A stretch of DNA of 64,000 nt from JACVRW01 sp963764665. Lineage in GTDB: Bacteria > Actinomycetota > Thermoleophilia > Solirubrobacterales > Thermoleophilaceae. A program made the translations under genes and the position numbers. The stretch spans positions 62,001 to 126,000 of the forward strand of contig CAVXTL010000021.1 in assembly GCA_963764665.1 (NCBI GenBank), given 5' to 3'. How positions within the stretch are numbered: the stretch's first letter is position 1; each line of letters begins with the position of its first letter. Positions 53,744 to 62,644 of the stretch are shown piece by piece. The notes beneath the pieces were generated by a model. That model saw only the letters and a list, made by a program, of their open reading frames with translations, did not search any database and was not told where the DNA came from.

Positions 53744-54523
53744 CTACGGCACCACGCCGGCTGCCCGATAAGCGCGCGCCAGCTCGGCAAGCAGCCCGTC
53801 GTCCACCAGCGTCAGCCGGCGGCCCTCGATGTCCACCACCGCGCCCGGCCAGGGCGGGTACCAGAACGCTCTCAGCTTGCGGTCGAGATCGTCCCCGGGC
53901 CGCACCACGCGCAGCTCCTCGAGCTCCGCGCGCGACACATAGCGGCCCTCCTCCTGCGGCTCGCGCGGCAGCTCGTCTCCGGACAGGGCGATCTCGACCA
54001 CGCGCTGGAAGAGCGCCAGCAGCCGCTCCTGGCTCAGCACGTCGAGCGACAGAGCCGTCTCGGCGGCGGAGTCGATCGGGAAGCGCTCCACCTCCACGAG
54101 GTCGCCGGTGTCGATCCGGTCGTCCACGAAGTGGCACGACACGCCCCACTCGTCGCGGCCCTCGAGCAGCGCCACGTTGTAGCCGCCCACGCCGCGCAGG
54201 TCCGGCAGCGGCGCCGGATGGAGGTTGATGCAGCCAAGTCGCCCGAGCGAGATCAGCGGCTCGCGGATGCGGTTCCAGAAGAGGAACGACACCACGAGGT
54301 CCACCTGTCCGAGCTCGCCGCGCTCGGCGGCGCCGTACAGGTCGCTCTCGCCAAGGAGCGGGATCCCGTGCTCGGCGGCCACCAGGTCCACGCGCTGCTC
54401 TTCCGTGGTCCACTCGTCGGGCTCGGAGGCCACCACGGCCGGCACCTCGCAGCCGTTCTCCACGAGCCACGCAAGCGCCCGCGCCGCCGAGCGCTTGCTC
54501 TTGGCCATGAACACGACCCTCAT
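53744..54523 (-). CDS. Formyltransferase family protein
   Basis: 259 aa. Formyl-THF-dependent transferase fold: VVFMAKSKRSAARALAWLVE, VDLVVSFLFWNRIREPLISL, catalytic INLHPAPLPDLRGVGGYNVA (Asn, His), and DDRIDTGDLVEVERFPID (Asp). It lacks the extended C-terminal domain of methionyl-tRNA formyltransferase and sits next to a GT4 gene (ATGA overlap), so a sugar N-formyltransferase or ArnA-like role is more likely. The acceptor is unknown. A longer frame extends to 57712 but is non-coding. Confidence 0.82.
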   Translation of the reverse strand: MRVVFMAKSKRSAARALAWLVENGCEVPAVVASEPDEWTTEEQRVDLVAAEHGIPLLGESDLYGAAERGELGQVDLVVSFLFWNRIREPLISLGRLGCINLHPAPLPDLRGVGGYNVALLEGRDEWGVSCHFVDDRIDTGDLVEVERFPIDSAAETALSLDVLSQERLLALFQRVVEIALSGDELPREPQEEGRYVSRAELEELRVVRPGDDLDRKLRAFWYPPWPGAVVDIEGRRLTLVDDGLLAELARAYRAAGVVP

Positions 54524-55611
54524 GCCATCAGCTCCCTGTAGAGGTCGAGCGTCTGCCCGGCGACGCGTTCCCACGAATACGGCCCCGCGGCCGCAGCCCG
54601 AGCGCGCGCGGCCAGATGCTCGCGCGCGCCGGAGTCCTCGAGCAGCTCGCGGATGGCCAGGCCCAGCGCCTCCGGGTCCTCCGGCGGCACGAGCCGCCCG
54701 GCGCCGTGCTCCAGCGCCACGTCGCGGAAGCCGCCCACGTCGGAGAGCACCATCGGCTTCCCGAACGCCAGGCCCGCGAACAGCACGCCGGACACGTCTA
54801 CGCGGCGGTGCGGAAGCACGAGGAGATCGGCGCGGCGGAAGTAGGCGGGCAGCTCGCGGTCGCTCACGTAGCGCGGCACGAAGCGCACGCGCCCCGGCGG
54901 CGCGAGCCTCCTGAGCCGCTCCATCGACTCTCCGAGCGGGCGGCCCACCACCCACAGCTCCGCCTCCACGTCGCGGAACGCCTCGAGCAGCACGTCCACG
55001 CCCTTGTACGGTCGCACGACCCCGAAGCACAGCACGACCGGGCCCTCCACCGCGCGCAGCTCCTCCGGCAGCGGCGCCTCGCCGGGCTGGCTCGTGAGGT
55101 GCTCGAACGCGCCGTGGGGGATCGTCCTGACCCGCTCGGCTGGGATGCCGTGGCGGGCGGTGAGGAGCTCCGCGCCCGCCCGGGTGTGCACCACGAGCGC
55201 GTCCATCCGGTCGAGCAGCCGGCGGTCGAGCCGCTCCGCTCGCAGGACGTTGTGCAGCGTGAGCACCCGTGGCCGGGCGGGAGGAAGGAGCCATGCGTCG
55301 AGCGCGGGGAGCGGCAGCCACTGGTAGTGGCGCACGTCCGCGCGGCGTGCGTGGCGCCGGTAGAGGAGCATGTCGGGCGCGTGCTCGGCGAGCTTCAGCG
55401 CTCTGCGCAGCCTCGGCCGCTCGGCGCCGAAGCGCGTGGCCAGCCGGTAGAAGCGGCGGTCGGCGGTGTACCCCTCCGGTGTGGCCGCCGGACCGTGCAC
55501 GAAGCGCGAGGTCACGAGCTCCACGTCTGCGCCCCGCCCAGCTAGGGCCGCGGCGAGGGCGTGGTCGTAGGGCGCCACGTCGCCCGAGGGATCGATCAGC
55601 TGCACCCGCAC
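54520..55611 (-). CDS. Glycosyltransferase family 4 protein
   Basis: About 363 aa GT-B enzyme: VRVQLIDPSGDVAPYDHALA at the N-terminus, VLCFGVVRPYKGVDVLLEAF (donor-site), ADLLVLPHRRVDVSGVLFAG (EX7E-like region) and PMVLSDVGGFRDVALEHGAG. Cytoplasmic. Start: GTG 55611 begins the first strand. An in-frame ATG at 55659 adds 16 residues and has GAGGGG upstream, but its codon overlaps the start codon of the divergent gene at 55658, so it is less likely though not excluded. Confidence 0.85.
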   Translation of the reverse strand: MRVQLIDPSGDVAPYDHALAAALAGRGADVELVTSRFVHGPAATPEGYTADRRFYRLATRFGAERPRLRRALKLAEHAPDMLLYRRHARRADVRHYQWLPLPALDAWLLPPARPRVLTLHNVLRAERLDRRLLDRMDALVVHTRAGAELLTARHGIPAERVRTIPHGAFEHLTSQPGEAPLPEELRAVEGPVVLCFGVVRPYKGVDVLLEAFRDVEAELWVVGRPLGESMERLRRLAPPGRVRFVPRYVSDRELPAYFRRADLLVLPHRRVDVSGVLFAGLAFGKPMVLSDVGGFRDVALEHGAGRLVPPEDPEALGLAIRELLEDSGAREHLAARARAAAAGPYSWERVAGQTLDLYRELMA

Positions 55612-55657
55612 GCGCGCATTCTCGCTCGCCGGGTCCTCCACTAGGTTTCCGCCGGCC

Positions 55658-57472
55658 ATGACACGGCCCCTCGTCCGGGCGGTATTCGCGCTGCTCGTGG
55701 TGGCGACGATCGCCGCCTTCCTCGTCACACAGCAGCTCAAGAGCGAGGATGCGCTCGTACTTCGGTTCGCCGCGTTCCCGCTCAACTTCTCGCCCAACGG
55801 CGATGGCGTGAGGGACACCACCCAGCTGGGCTTCGACCTCTCGGAGCCGGCCCGCGTCACTTTCTCGGTGATGGACCAGGAGGGCCACGAGGTGCGCCGG
55901 CTCATGAACAACCGCGAGCTGGCGGGCGACGCCAAGCACCGCGTGCGCTGGAACGGCCGCGACGACGAGGGGCTGCCGGTGCCTGACGGCATCTACCGGA
56001 TGCGGGTGCTCCGCCGCGACGAGGGCCGCGTGATCGACTCGCAGAAGCAGATCAACGTCGATCGCCGGCCGCCGCGGGCGGCGCTCCTCTCCGCCCGCCC
56101 GAGCGTGATCGCTCCCGGGGAGCCGGGGCAGGTCCCCGAAGTGCGCCTGCGATACAGCGGCCCGTCGAACGAGGCGCCCGTCTTCCGGATCTTCCGCACG
56201 GGGGACGGCCCGCCCCGGCTCGTCCTGCGCTTCCGCGGCGGCGGCGACCGTGGTGCCGTCTGGGACGGGCGGCTGCGCGAGGGGAGGGTCGCGCCGGAGG
56301 GCGACTACGCGTTCACGGTGCAGGTGCGCGATCGCGCGGGCAACCCCACCGAGGCCCCGGCGCCCACGCCGAGCGCACGCACCGCCCGGGCGGGAACTGG
56401 CGTGTCGGTCAGGCCCTTCACCCTCGCCGGGCCGCTCGACGTGATCCCCGCCGGCGCGGTGGCGCGCCTGCGCGTCGGGCCCTTCGACCGGTCCTTCGGG
56501 TTCGTCCTGTCGCGGCTGGGCTCGCCGCGCCCCGTGGTGCGCGGGGAGCGGATCGGGGGGTCGTTCCGCGTGCGGGTGCCGCGGCGGACGCGTACTGGCG
56601 TCTACCTGGTGCGCGTGCGGGCCGGGCGCCGCCGCGCCGTCTGGCCGCTCGCCGTGGCAGGGCTGCCGCAGACGCCGGGGTCGGCGGCCCGGCCGAGGCC
56701 GCTCGTGGTGCTCCCGGCACTCTCGTGGCAGGGCCGTAACCGCGTGGACGACGACCACGACGGCTTTGCGGACTCGCTCCCCGCGGCGCGGCGGTTGCGA
56801 CTGGAGCGCGAGTTCGCGGGCGGCGCCCTGCCGGGAGGCTTCCGGTCGGAGAGCGCGCCGCTCCTGCGCTTCCTCGACCGGGCGGGGCTCGACTACGACC
56901 TGACCACGGACCTGTCGCTGGCCCGGAACGAGGGGCCCGCACTCGGGAACGCGCCCGGCGTGGTGTTCGCCGGGGGCGCGCTGTGGCTGCCGCCGGCGCT
57001 GGGGCAGCGCCTGCGCCGCTACGTCGAGGGGGGCGGACGGGTGGCCTCGTTCGGCGCCGACGCGTTCCGCCGCGACGTGGCCCTCGGCCGCGCGTCGTTC
57101 GGGCCGGCGGAGCCTCCGCGCCCCGCCAACGTGTTCGGGGAGCGCACGGCCCTGCTGCGCACCGGCGCGGCGCCGCTCAGCGTGTTCGAGGACGAGCTCG
57201 GGCTGTTCGACGGCCTCAGCCCCCTGATCGGCGATTTCACGCTGTTCGAGCGCTCGGAGAGCCTGCCGCCCGACGCCCCGCTCCTGGTGTCGGCGGGCCG
57301 CGAGGCCGATCAGCCCGCCTTCACGGCCTTCCGCCTGGGCGAGGGGCTGGTGCTGCGCACCGGCACGCCGCAGTGGTCGCGTGAGCTCGAGGAGGCGCGC
57401 CTGAGCGTCGAGGTACCGCGCGTCACGCGGAGGATCTGGACCCTGCTGTCCGGTCGCGGCGACCTCGGCTGA
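55658..57472 (+). CDS. Surface protein with FlgD-like Ig domains
   Basis: 604 aa. Signal-anchor VRAVFALLVVATIAAFLVTQ at 5-25, then a FlgD/CHU_C-type Ig domain (FAAFPLNFSPNGDGVRDTTQ, GIYRMRVL) and a second (APEGDYAFTVQVRDRAGNPT). The C-terminal 250 residues (RPLVVLPALSWQGRNRVDDD, GLDYDLTTDLSLARNEG, GVVFAGGALWLPPALGQRLR) resemble the N,N-dimethylformamidase beta-type / GATase-like domain, which lacks assigned chemistry here. Exported and membrane-anchored; function unknown. TAGGTT lies ten bases before ATG 55658. Confidence 0.72.
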   Translation: MTRPLVRAVFALLVVATIAAFLVTQQLKSEDALVLRFAAFPLNFSPNGDGVRDTTQLGFDLSEPARVTFSVMDQEGHEVRRLMNNRELAGDAKHRVRWNGRDDEGLPVPDGIYRMRVLRRDEGRVIDSQKQINVDRRPPRAALLSARPSVIAPGEPGQVPEVRLRYSGPSNEAPVFRIFRTGDGPPRLVLRFRGGGDRGAVWDGRLREGRVAPEGDYAFTVQVRDRAGNPTEAPAPTPSARTARAGTGVSVRPFTLAGPLDVIPAGAVARLRVGPFDRSFGFVLSRLGSPRPVVRGERIGGSFRVRVPRRTRTGVYLVRVRAGRRRAVWPLAVAGLPQTPGSAARPRPLVVLPALSWQGRNRVDDDHDGFADSLPAARRLRLEREFAGGALPGGFRSESAPLLRFLDRAGLDYDLTTDLSLARNEGPALGNAPGVVFAGGALWLPPALGQRLRRYVEGGGRVASFGADAFRRDVALGRASFGPAEPPRPANVFGERTALLRTGAAPLSVFEDELGLFDGLSPLIGDFTLFERSESLPPDAPLLVSAGREADQPAFTAFRLGEGLVLRTGTPQWSRELEEARLSVEVPRVTRRIWTLLSGRGDLG

Positions 57473-57518
57473 CGGCGCCGTCCCGGAGCCGCCGGGGGCC
57501 TTTGCCATCCTTCGCGCG

Positions 57519-58823
57519 ATGCTGAGACGCCGCCGCCTCCTGGTGGGCGTCGCGCTCGTCGTGCTCGCGGTAGGAGCTGCGGCGGCCGTGTACGTCCACA
57601 ACGAGAACCAGCCCACCGAGAAGCGCGGCTCCGCGGACGAGGAGTTCGTCACCACCGCGGCGCCGGAGCCCAAGCCACCGCCGAAGCGCGAGAACCCGCG
57701 CCCGTGGCCCACCTACGGATACGACGTCGAGCGCTCGCACATCTCGCCGTACGAGCACCGGCCGCCCTACCGGCGCCTCTGGTCGATCGACGCTCACGAC
57801 TCGCTCGAGTTCCCGCCCGCCATCGGCTACGGGCGCGTGTACCTGGCCCAGCAGAAGGGCCTCTTCTTCGCGCTGAACGCGAAGACCGGCAAGGTGTCCT
57901 GGAAAAAGAGCCTCCGCCGCTGCGCCGCGTCCTCGCCGACGATCGGCGACGGCCTCGTCTACCAGTCCTACATGCACCCGGTGGTGTGCGAGCAGGGGCA
58001 GGCGGGCGCGGACGGGTTCGTGGTGGCCTGGGACGCCCAGACCGGCCGCGAGCGCTGGCGCTTCAAGTCGGAGCCGATCGAGTCCTCGCCGCTCCTGCGG
58101 GGCGGGCGCCTCTACTTCGGCTCGTGGGACCACAACGTCTACGCCGTGGACGCGCGCACCGGCCGGCGGATCTGGGCCTTCCAGGCGGACGACGAGGTCA
58201 ACACCTCGGCGGCGTACTGGAAGCGCACGATCTACATCGCGTCCGACGGGGGCACGCTCTACGCGCTGAACGCGCGCACCGGCAAGCTCCGCTGGAGCGC
58301 CCAGTCCAACTCCAGCTTCGGCTCGCGGGAGTTCTTCTACGCCACTCCCACGGTGGCGTACGGCCGCGTGTATATCGGCAACACCGACGGCACGATGTAC
58401 GTGTTCGGGGCGAAGAGCGGCAAGCTCCTCTGGGCTCGTCCGCTCGGCTCGTACATCTACGGCGCGGCCGCGGTCTGGAACCGGCGCGTGTTCGTGGGCA
58501 CCTACGACGGCAAGTTCTATGCCCTCGACGCCGCCACGGGCGACACGGACTGGCAGATCGAGGCGCCGGGCGCCGTGCACGCCGCCCCCACGGTCATGTC
58601 CGGGCTCGTGTACTACGCCACCTGCTCGAGCTGCGGATCGGAGGCCCAGCGGTCGGTCAAGCAGGGGCCCGACGGGACCTACGCGGTGCGCGCGTCGAAT
58701 GGCCGTCAGGTGTGGCGCTTCCCGGGCGGGAAGTACGCCAACCCGGTGGTGGCGGACGAGGACCGCGTGTACGTCACGGGTCGGGCGCAGCAGTTCGCGT
58801 TCCGGGAGCGCCGACCGCGATGA
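57519..58823 (+). CDS. Membrane-anchored PQQ-like beta-propeller protein
   Basis: 434 aa. N-terminal signal anchor RRRLLVGVALVVLAVGAAAA, then seven or so PQQ-like blades: FFALNAKTGKVSWKKSLRRC, VVAWDAQTGRERWRFKSEPI, YAVDARTGRRIWAFQADDEV, LYALNARTGKLRWSAQSNSS, YVFGAKSGKLLWARPLG, FYALDAATGDTDWQIEAPGA. No PQQ-dependent dehydrogenase catalytic residues are evident; similar repeats occur in BamB-type scaffolds. It is extracytoplasmic. Its 3' end overlaps the convergent GT87 gene by 50 bp. Confidence 0.82.
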   Translation: MLRRRRLLVGVALVVLAVGAAAAVYVHNENQPTEKRGSADEEFVTTAAPEPKPPPKRENPRPWPTYGYDVERSHISPYEHRPPYRRLWSIDAHDSLEFPPAIGYGRVYLAQQKGLFFALNAKTGKVSWKKSLRRCAASSPTIGDGLVYQSYMHPVVCEQGQAGADGFVVAWDAQTGRERWRFKSEPIESSPLLRGGRLYFGSWDHNVYAVDARTGRRIWAFQADDEVNTSAAYWKRTIYIASDGGTLYALNARTGKLRWSAQSNSSFGSREFFYATPTVAYGRVYIGNTDGTMYVFGAKSGKLLWARPLGSYIYGAAAVWNRRVFVGTYDGKFYALDAATGDTDWQIEAPGAVHAAPTVMSGLVYYATCSSCGSEAQRSVKQGPDGTYAVRASNGRQVWRFPGGKYANPVVADEDRVYVTGRAQQFAFRERRPR

Positions 58824-60129
58824 GCACGGCCACGGCGGCGCCGGTGAGCGGCCAGAGCAGGTAGTAGTTGTTGAAGGTCCGGCCGATGAACATCAGCCAC
58901 AGGATCGAGATCGCGAAGCCCGCGGCGCCGACCCACAGGTCACTCGCGCGGCGCTGAGCCAGCAGCAGCCAGACGGTCAGCGGCACCCAGGTGAGCAGGG
59001 CGAAGAGCGCGAACGGGTAGCTCCCGTCGCGGTCGTCGAGGATGCCGATCCGCACCAGGATCCCCGACAGCCCGTAGCCCACGATCCGGTAGGTGCCGGC
59101 GCCGTAGCGGACCGTGTCGTCGTAGAAGGCGCCCGGGTCGGCGATGAAGAACGGGAGCACCCCCGCGAGCGTCACGCCGCCGAAGACCAGAGCCGCGCGC
59201 CGGAGCTGAGCGCGCCCGGCGCCCGACTGCACGGCCATGAGCACCAGGAACGGCAGCGCCACGAGCGCGAACTGCTTGAGCAGCACCGCGGCCGCCAGGC
59301 TCGCCGCGGCCCAGCCGAAGCGCGAGCGGGTCACGAGCGCGAAGGCGAGCACGAGGAAGAGGAGGCTCGTGGGGTCGTTCTGACCGAACCACGCCGAGCG
59401 CACCGCCACCGGGTTGCACACCAGCAGGGCTCCCACCGCCAGGCGCCAGCCGAGCGGCGCGCGGAACGCGAGCGCGGCGGCCAGCGCGGCCAAGGTGGCG
59501 AGCAGCACCAGCAGCCGGTAGTCGTCGAACGGTGCGGGCAGGACCCGCCAGGCGGCTGCGCTCAGCGGCGCGCCGGGGAAGTACGCGAAGTGCCGCAGCG
59601 CGACCTCGCGCTCGCGCACCTGCTCGGACACGCTTCCGTCGCGCGTGTAGAAACGCTCCAGCCCCGACCGGCGGTAGTCGTGGCCGTAGGGGTTCTCGCC
59701 GTCCAGAACCAGATCCCCGCTCTGCTCGATCTGGTAGGTCGAGTCGTTGGTGAAGAACCACGGCTCGGTGGAGTCGCGCAGCCCCAGCTGGAGCAGCGTG
59801 GAGGGCGCCGCGAGCAGCACGCCCACCGTCAGCACGAGCGCGATCCCGGCGGCGCGCGGCCAGGTGCGCTCGCGCAGGAGCGTCAGCGCCGCCGCCCCGC
59901 ACAGGAGCGCGGCCAAGAAGGCCGCGGCGCGGGCGATGCCCACGTCCCATTCCTCGCCGGCGGCGCGCACGAGCGGAGCCAGCGGACCGGACGGGTCGAC
60001 GGCGCCCGGGCGGAAGCGCCACGGGTCCGAACCGAGCTCGGGAAGGGTCACGGTCACGAGCGCGAGCAGCACCGTGATCAGGCCTAGGGCTTCGAGGCGC
60101 CCGAGCCGCTCGCCGCCGAAGTGCCTCAT
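58774..60129 (-). CDS. GT87/DUF2029-like membrane glycosyltransferase
   Basis: 451 aa, about 11 membrane segments. First periplasmic loop holds FTNDSTYQIEQSGDLVLDGE (N/D motif) and NPYGHDYRRSGLERFY; then FAYFPGAPLSAAAWRVL and the AWFGQNDPTSLLFLVLAFAL stretch typical of GT87. Probably uses a polyprenyl-phosphate sugar as donor outside the cell; substrate unknown. ATGA overlap with the upstream ligase gene. The frame extends far upstream as a shadow. Confidence 0.78.
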   Translation of the reverse strand: MRHFGGERLGRLEALGLITVLLALVTVTLPELGSDPWRFRPGAVDPSGPLAPLVRAAGEEWDVGIARAAAFLAALLCGAAALTLLRERTWPRAAGIALVLTVGVLLAAPSTLLQLGLRDSTEPWFFTNDSTYQIEQSGDLVLDGENPYGHDYRRSGLERFYTRDGSVSEQVREREVALRHFAYFPGAPLSAAAWRVLPAPFDDYRLLVLLATLAALAAALAFRAPLGWRLAVGALLVCNPVAVRSAWFGQNDPTSLLFLVLAFALVTRSRFGWAAASLAAAVLLKQFALVALPFLVLMAVQSGAGRAQLRRAALVFGGVTLAGVLPFFIADPGAFYDDTVRYGAGTYRIVGYGLSGILVRIGILDDRDGSYPFALFALLTWVPLTVWLLLAQRRASDLWVGAAGFAISILWLMFIGRTFNNYYLLWPLTGAAVAVLIAVGAPGTRTAAPDP

Positions 60130-61664
60130 GGGGTGGCCGCCGCCACGCCGCCACCCGGCTTCGAGCCCGCCCTCGCCCGGGCGCGCTCGGCCGGCGACGG
60201 CTCGGGGGGCCCGGGCCTCATGAGCCAGCCCGCCGCCACCGCGAGCACCATCCAGGTGAGCGGGTCCTCGAGGAAGCCGCTGTAGAAGAGCGCGTGCACG
60301 AACAGCGCGAGCAGCGAGGCCCCGAGCGCCAGTCCGAGCGCGCGCTGCGATCTGTACACCTCGGCGATCGAGCGGACTCCTCCCACCAACAGCCAGACGT
60401 AGAGCACGAGCCCTATGACGCCGAGCTCGGCGGTGACCGTGAGCGGAGTGGTGTGCGACACGAAGTTCGCGTTCGGGCGCTCGCTGCCGGTGAGCAGGCG
60501 GCTGGCCCGTGGCTGTCCGCCGATGCCCACGCCGATCAGCGGATCGTGGCGCACCACCCGGAGCGCGTCCTCCACGCGATCGGTGCGGTCGCTCGTGACC
60601 CGGTTGATCGACTCGCCGCCGACCACCTTCACGGCGCCGAACCCGAGCGCGACGACCGCGGCGCCGAGCGCGAGCAGCCCGACCGTGCGCCTGACGCCGC
60701 GGTCGCCCGTCGCGAAGGCGATCGCGAGCGTGACGAGTAGCAGCGCCGCCATGCTCGACTGCGAGTACGAGAAGAACAGCCCCGCCCACATGAGCGCGAG
60801 CGCGGCGAGCAGGATGCCGTTGCGGGAGCGACTGGTGGCCAACAGCGTCAGGACCACGCCGATGCCGAGCACCACGTGGCGCCCGTACAGGCTCGGGTCG
60901 CCGAACAGCGAGGTGACCCTGAAGAAGTCCGTGTTGGCGTTCGAGACCGCCAGGTTGGGCGCGTAGAAGAAGAGGTCGTGGGTGATGGCCTGCCAGACGC
61001 CCACCGCCGCGAACAGGCAGGCGAGCGCGATGGCCGCGGCCGCGAGCGCGCGCGGCGCCCAGTCCGGGTACTCGGCGCGCGCCACCACGGCGAGCAGGAC
61101 GGCGAACGGCAGCGTGAAGAAGGTGAGCATGTTGGCGCCGGCCTCCACGTCGTCCGCCCACAGGAGCGAGAGGAAGGCGAACGCGAAGAACGCCGCAGCC
61201 GGCAGGGCCAGCTGCCGAGGCAGCGCGCGCACGCTCTCCCCGCGCAGTGCCCGCCAGCCGAGCGCCAGGCCGGCGGCCACCAGCACGAAGTAGAGCGGCA
61301 GGAGGCGACCGAGCCGCCCGTCCTCGGCCACGGAGACGAAGAAGCGGTTCGAGCTGTTGAAGTCGAGTGGGGGCCGGAACGGCGCGGCCACCAGCACGGC
61401 CAGTGGCACCCACGCCGGACGGCGGACGAGCAGCGCGGCGGCCCCGCCGAAGAGCCCGAGCCCCACCAGGGCGGCCGCGCCGCCGGCAGGGCTCGTGAGC
61501 TTGTCGAAGCCGCCGTCGTTCAGCGCTCCCACCAGGCCCGCCTCGGCGAGCCCGAGCGCCACCAGACCGGCGAGCAGCGCGAGCCGCCCGCGCGCGAGCA
61601 GCACGAGCGCCGATCCGAGCGCGCCGCAGACCGCTGCTGCTTGGGCGAGGTCCGCATGCTCCAT
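60126..61664 (-). CDS. O-antigen ligase / Wzy-like membrane protein
   Basis: 512 aa, about 12 membrane segments and a large extracytoplasmic loop. Wzy_C/WaaL-like signs: LFFSYSQSSMAALLLVTLAI, the loop INRVTSDRTDRVEDALRVVR, DPLIGVGIGGQPRASRLLTG, and NFVSHTTPLTVTAELGVIGL. WaaL-family proteins join or polymerise undecaprenyl-linked polysaccharide. ATG 61664 with TACGCT ten bases upstream. Flanked by glycosyltransferases, in the same operon as the GT87 gene. Confidence 0.85.
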   Translation of the reverse strand: MEHADLAQAAAVCGALGSALVLLARGRLALLAGLVALGLAEAGLVGALNDGGFDKLTSPAGGAAALVGLGLFGGAAALLVRRPAWVPLAVLVAAPFRPPLDFNSSNRFFVSVAEDGRLGRLLPLYFVLVAAGLALGWRALRGESVRALPRQLALPAAAFFAFAFLSLLWADDVEAGANMLTFFTLPFAVLLAVVARAEYPDWAPRALAAAAIALACLFAAVGVWQAITHDLFFYAPNLAVSNANTDFFRVTSLFGDPSLYGRHVVLGIGVVLTLLATSRSRNGILLAALALMWAGLFFSYSQSSMAALLLVTLAIAFATGDRGVRRTVGLLALGAAVVALGFGAVKVVGGESINRVTSDRTDRVEDALRVVRHDPLIGVGIGGQPRASRLLTGSERPNANFVSHTTPLTVTAELGVIGLVLYVWLLVGGVRSIAEVYRSQRALGLALGASLLALFVHALFYSGFLEDPLTWMVLAVAAGWLMRPGPPEPSPAERARARAGSKPGGGVAAATP

Positions 61665-61674
61665 GGGCGCGGGA

Positions 61675-61680
61675 AGCGTA
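61675..61680 (-). promoter_or_regulatory. Putative -10 (TACGCT) of a leaderless promoter
   Basis: TACGCT on the minus strand, ten bases before ATG 61664, in the 32-bp gap after the GT2 gene. Confidence 0.4.
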
Positions 61681-61696
61681 GATGCAGCGGGCCCGG

Positions 61697-62644
61697 CTAG
61701 CGGGCGGCGGTCGCCGCGTTGCGGCCGGCGTTGTACGCGTCGGCCGCCTCGCGCAGCCCGCTGCCGGCCCGCGGCCGCAGTTGCTGGCGGGCGTGCAGGA
61801 GGTAGCGGTGCGGGTCGCGGCCGGGCAGCGCCAGCGCCGCGGCGGCGCGGACGAGATAGGCCCAGGTCCAGCAGATCGTCCAGAGCAGGCGGGTCACGGA
61901 CATGCCGTGCTTGCGGAAGTAGCGGTCGCGGCCGCGGTGGAACTCCACGATCCGCCGCTCCATAGCCGCGGGGTCCGTGGACAGCTGGTCGTGGTGCACG
62001 GCACGCGCGCCGGGCACGAAGAGGATCCGCCAGCCCGCGTCGGTCAGCCGCCTGCAGAAGTCCGTCTCGTCCGAGTACACGAAGAACTCGGGATCGAGCC
62101 AGCCCACGCCCGCCGCGGCCTCGCGGCGCACGAGCATGGCGCTCGACTGCACCCAGCCGACCGCGCGCACGTCCCGTCCCTTGCTCTGCACCGCGTAGGG
62201 GCGGTGCGCGAAGAGCGCGGCCGCCAGCGCCCACCCTGCGTCGGGCAGCCGCCAGGCACACGCGGTCGGCCGCCCGTCCGGCGTGAGCAGCTGCGCGCCC
62301 GCCACGGCGGCGGCCGGATCCGCCTCCAGCGCGTCCACCAGCGCCTGTGCGCTGCCGGGCTCGAGCTCGGAGTCCTCGTTGAGGAGCAGGCAGTAGCGGC
62401 CGCTCGCCTCGCGCAGCAGCAGCGAGTCGTTCGCGGCCTTGCCCTCCCGCAGCTCGAGCGCGATCACGCGCGCCTCCGGATGCGCCGAGCGCACCGCCTC
62501 CGCCGAGCCGTCGTCGGAGGCGTTGTCGAGCACGATCAGCTCGTGCTCCACGCCGGCGGGGTGCGTGCGGCGGATCGCGTCAAGGCAGGCCAGCAGGTGC
62601 TCGCGGCCGTTCGTGTTGACCACGCAGTACGAGAGCTCGATCAG
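61697..62644 (-). CDS. Glycosyltransferase family 2 protein
   Basis: About 315 aa GT-A enzyme: ELSYCVVNTNGREHLLACLD, LIVLDNASDDGSAEAVRSAH, YCLLLNEDSELEPGSAQALV (DxD-like), GWLDPEFFVYSDETDFCRRL and the C-terminal membrane-association region. Rhamnosyltransferase-like by pattern. The only start that keeps the first beta strand is CTG 62644; its CTGA overlaps the previous gene's stop and GGAGGAGG lies about four bases upstream. GTG 62623 would cut into the Rossmann-like strand. Confidence 0.85.
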   Translation of the reverse strand: MIELSYCVVNTNGREHLLACLDAIRRTHPAGVEHELIVLDNASDDGSAEAVRSAHPEARVIALELREGKAANDSLLLREASGRYCLLLNEDSELEPGSAQALVDALEADPAAAVAGAQLLTPDGRPTACAWRLPDAGWALAAALFAHRPYAVQSKGRDVRAVGWVQSSAMLVRREAAAGVGWLDPEFFVYSDETDFCRRLTDAGWRILFVPGARAVHHDQLSTDPAAMERRIVEFHRGRDRYFRKHGMSVTRLLWTICWTWAYLVRAAAALALPGRDPHRYLLHARQQLRPRAGSGLREAADAYNAGRNAATAAR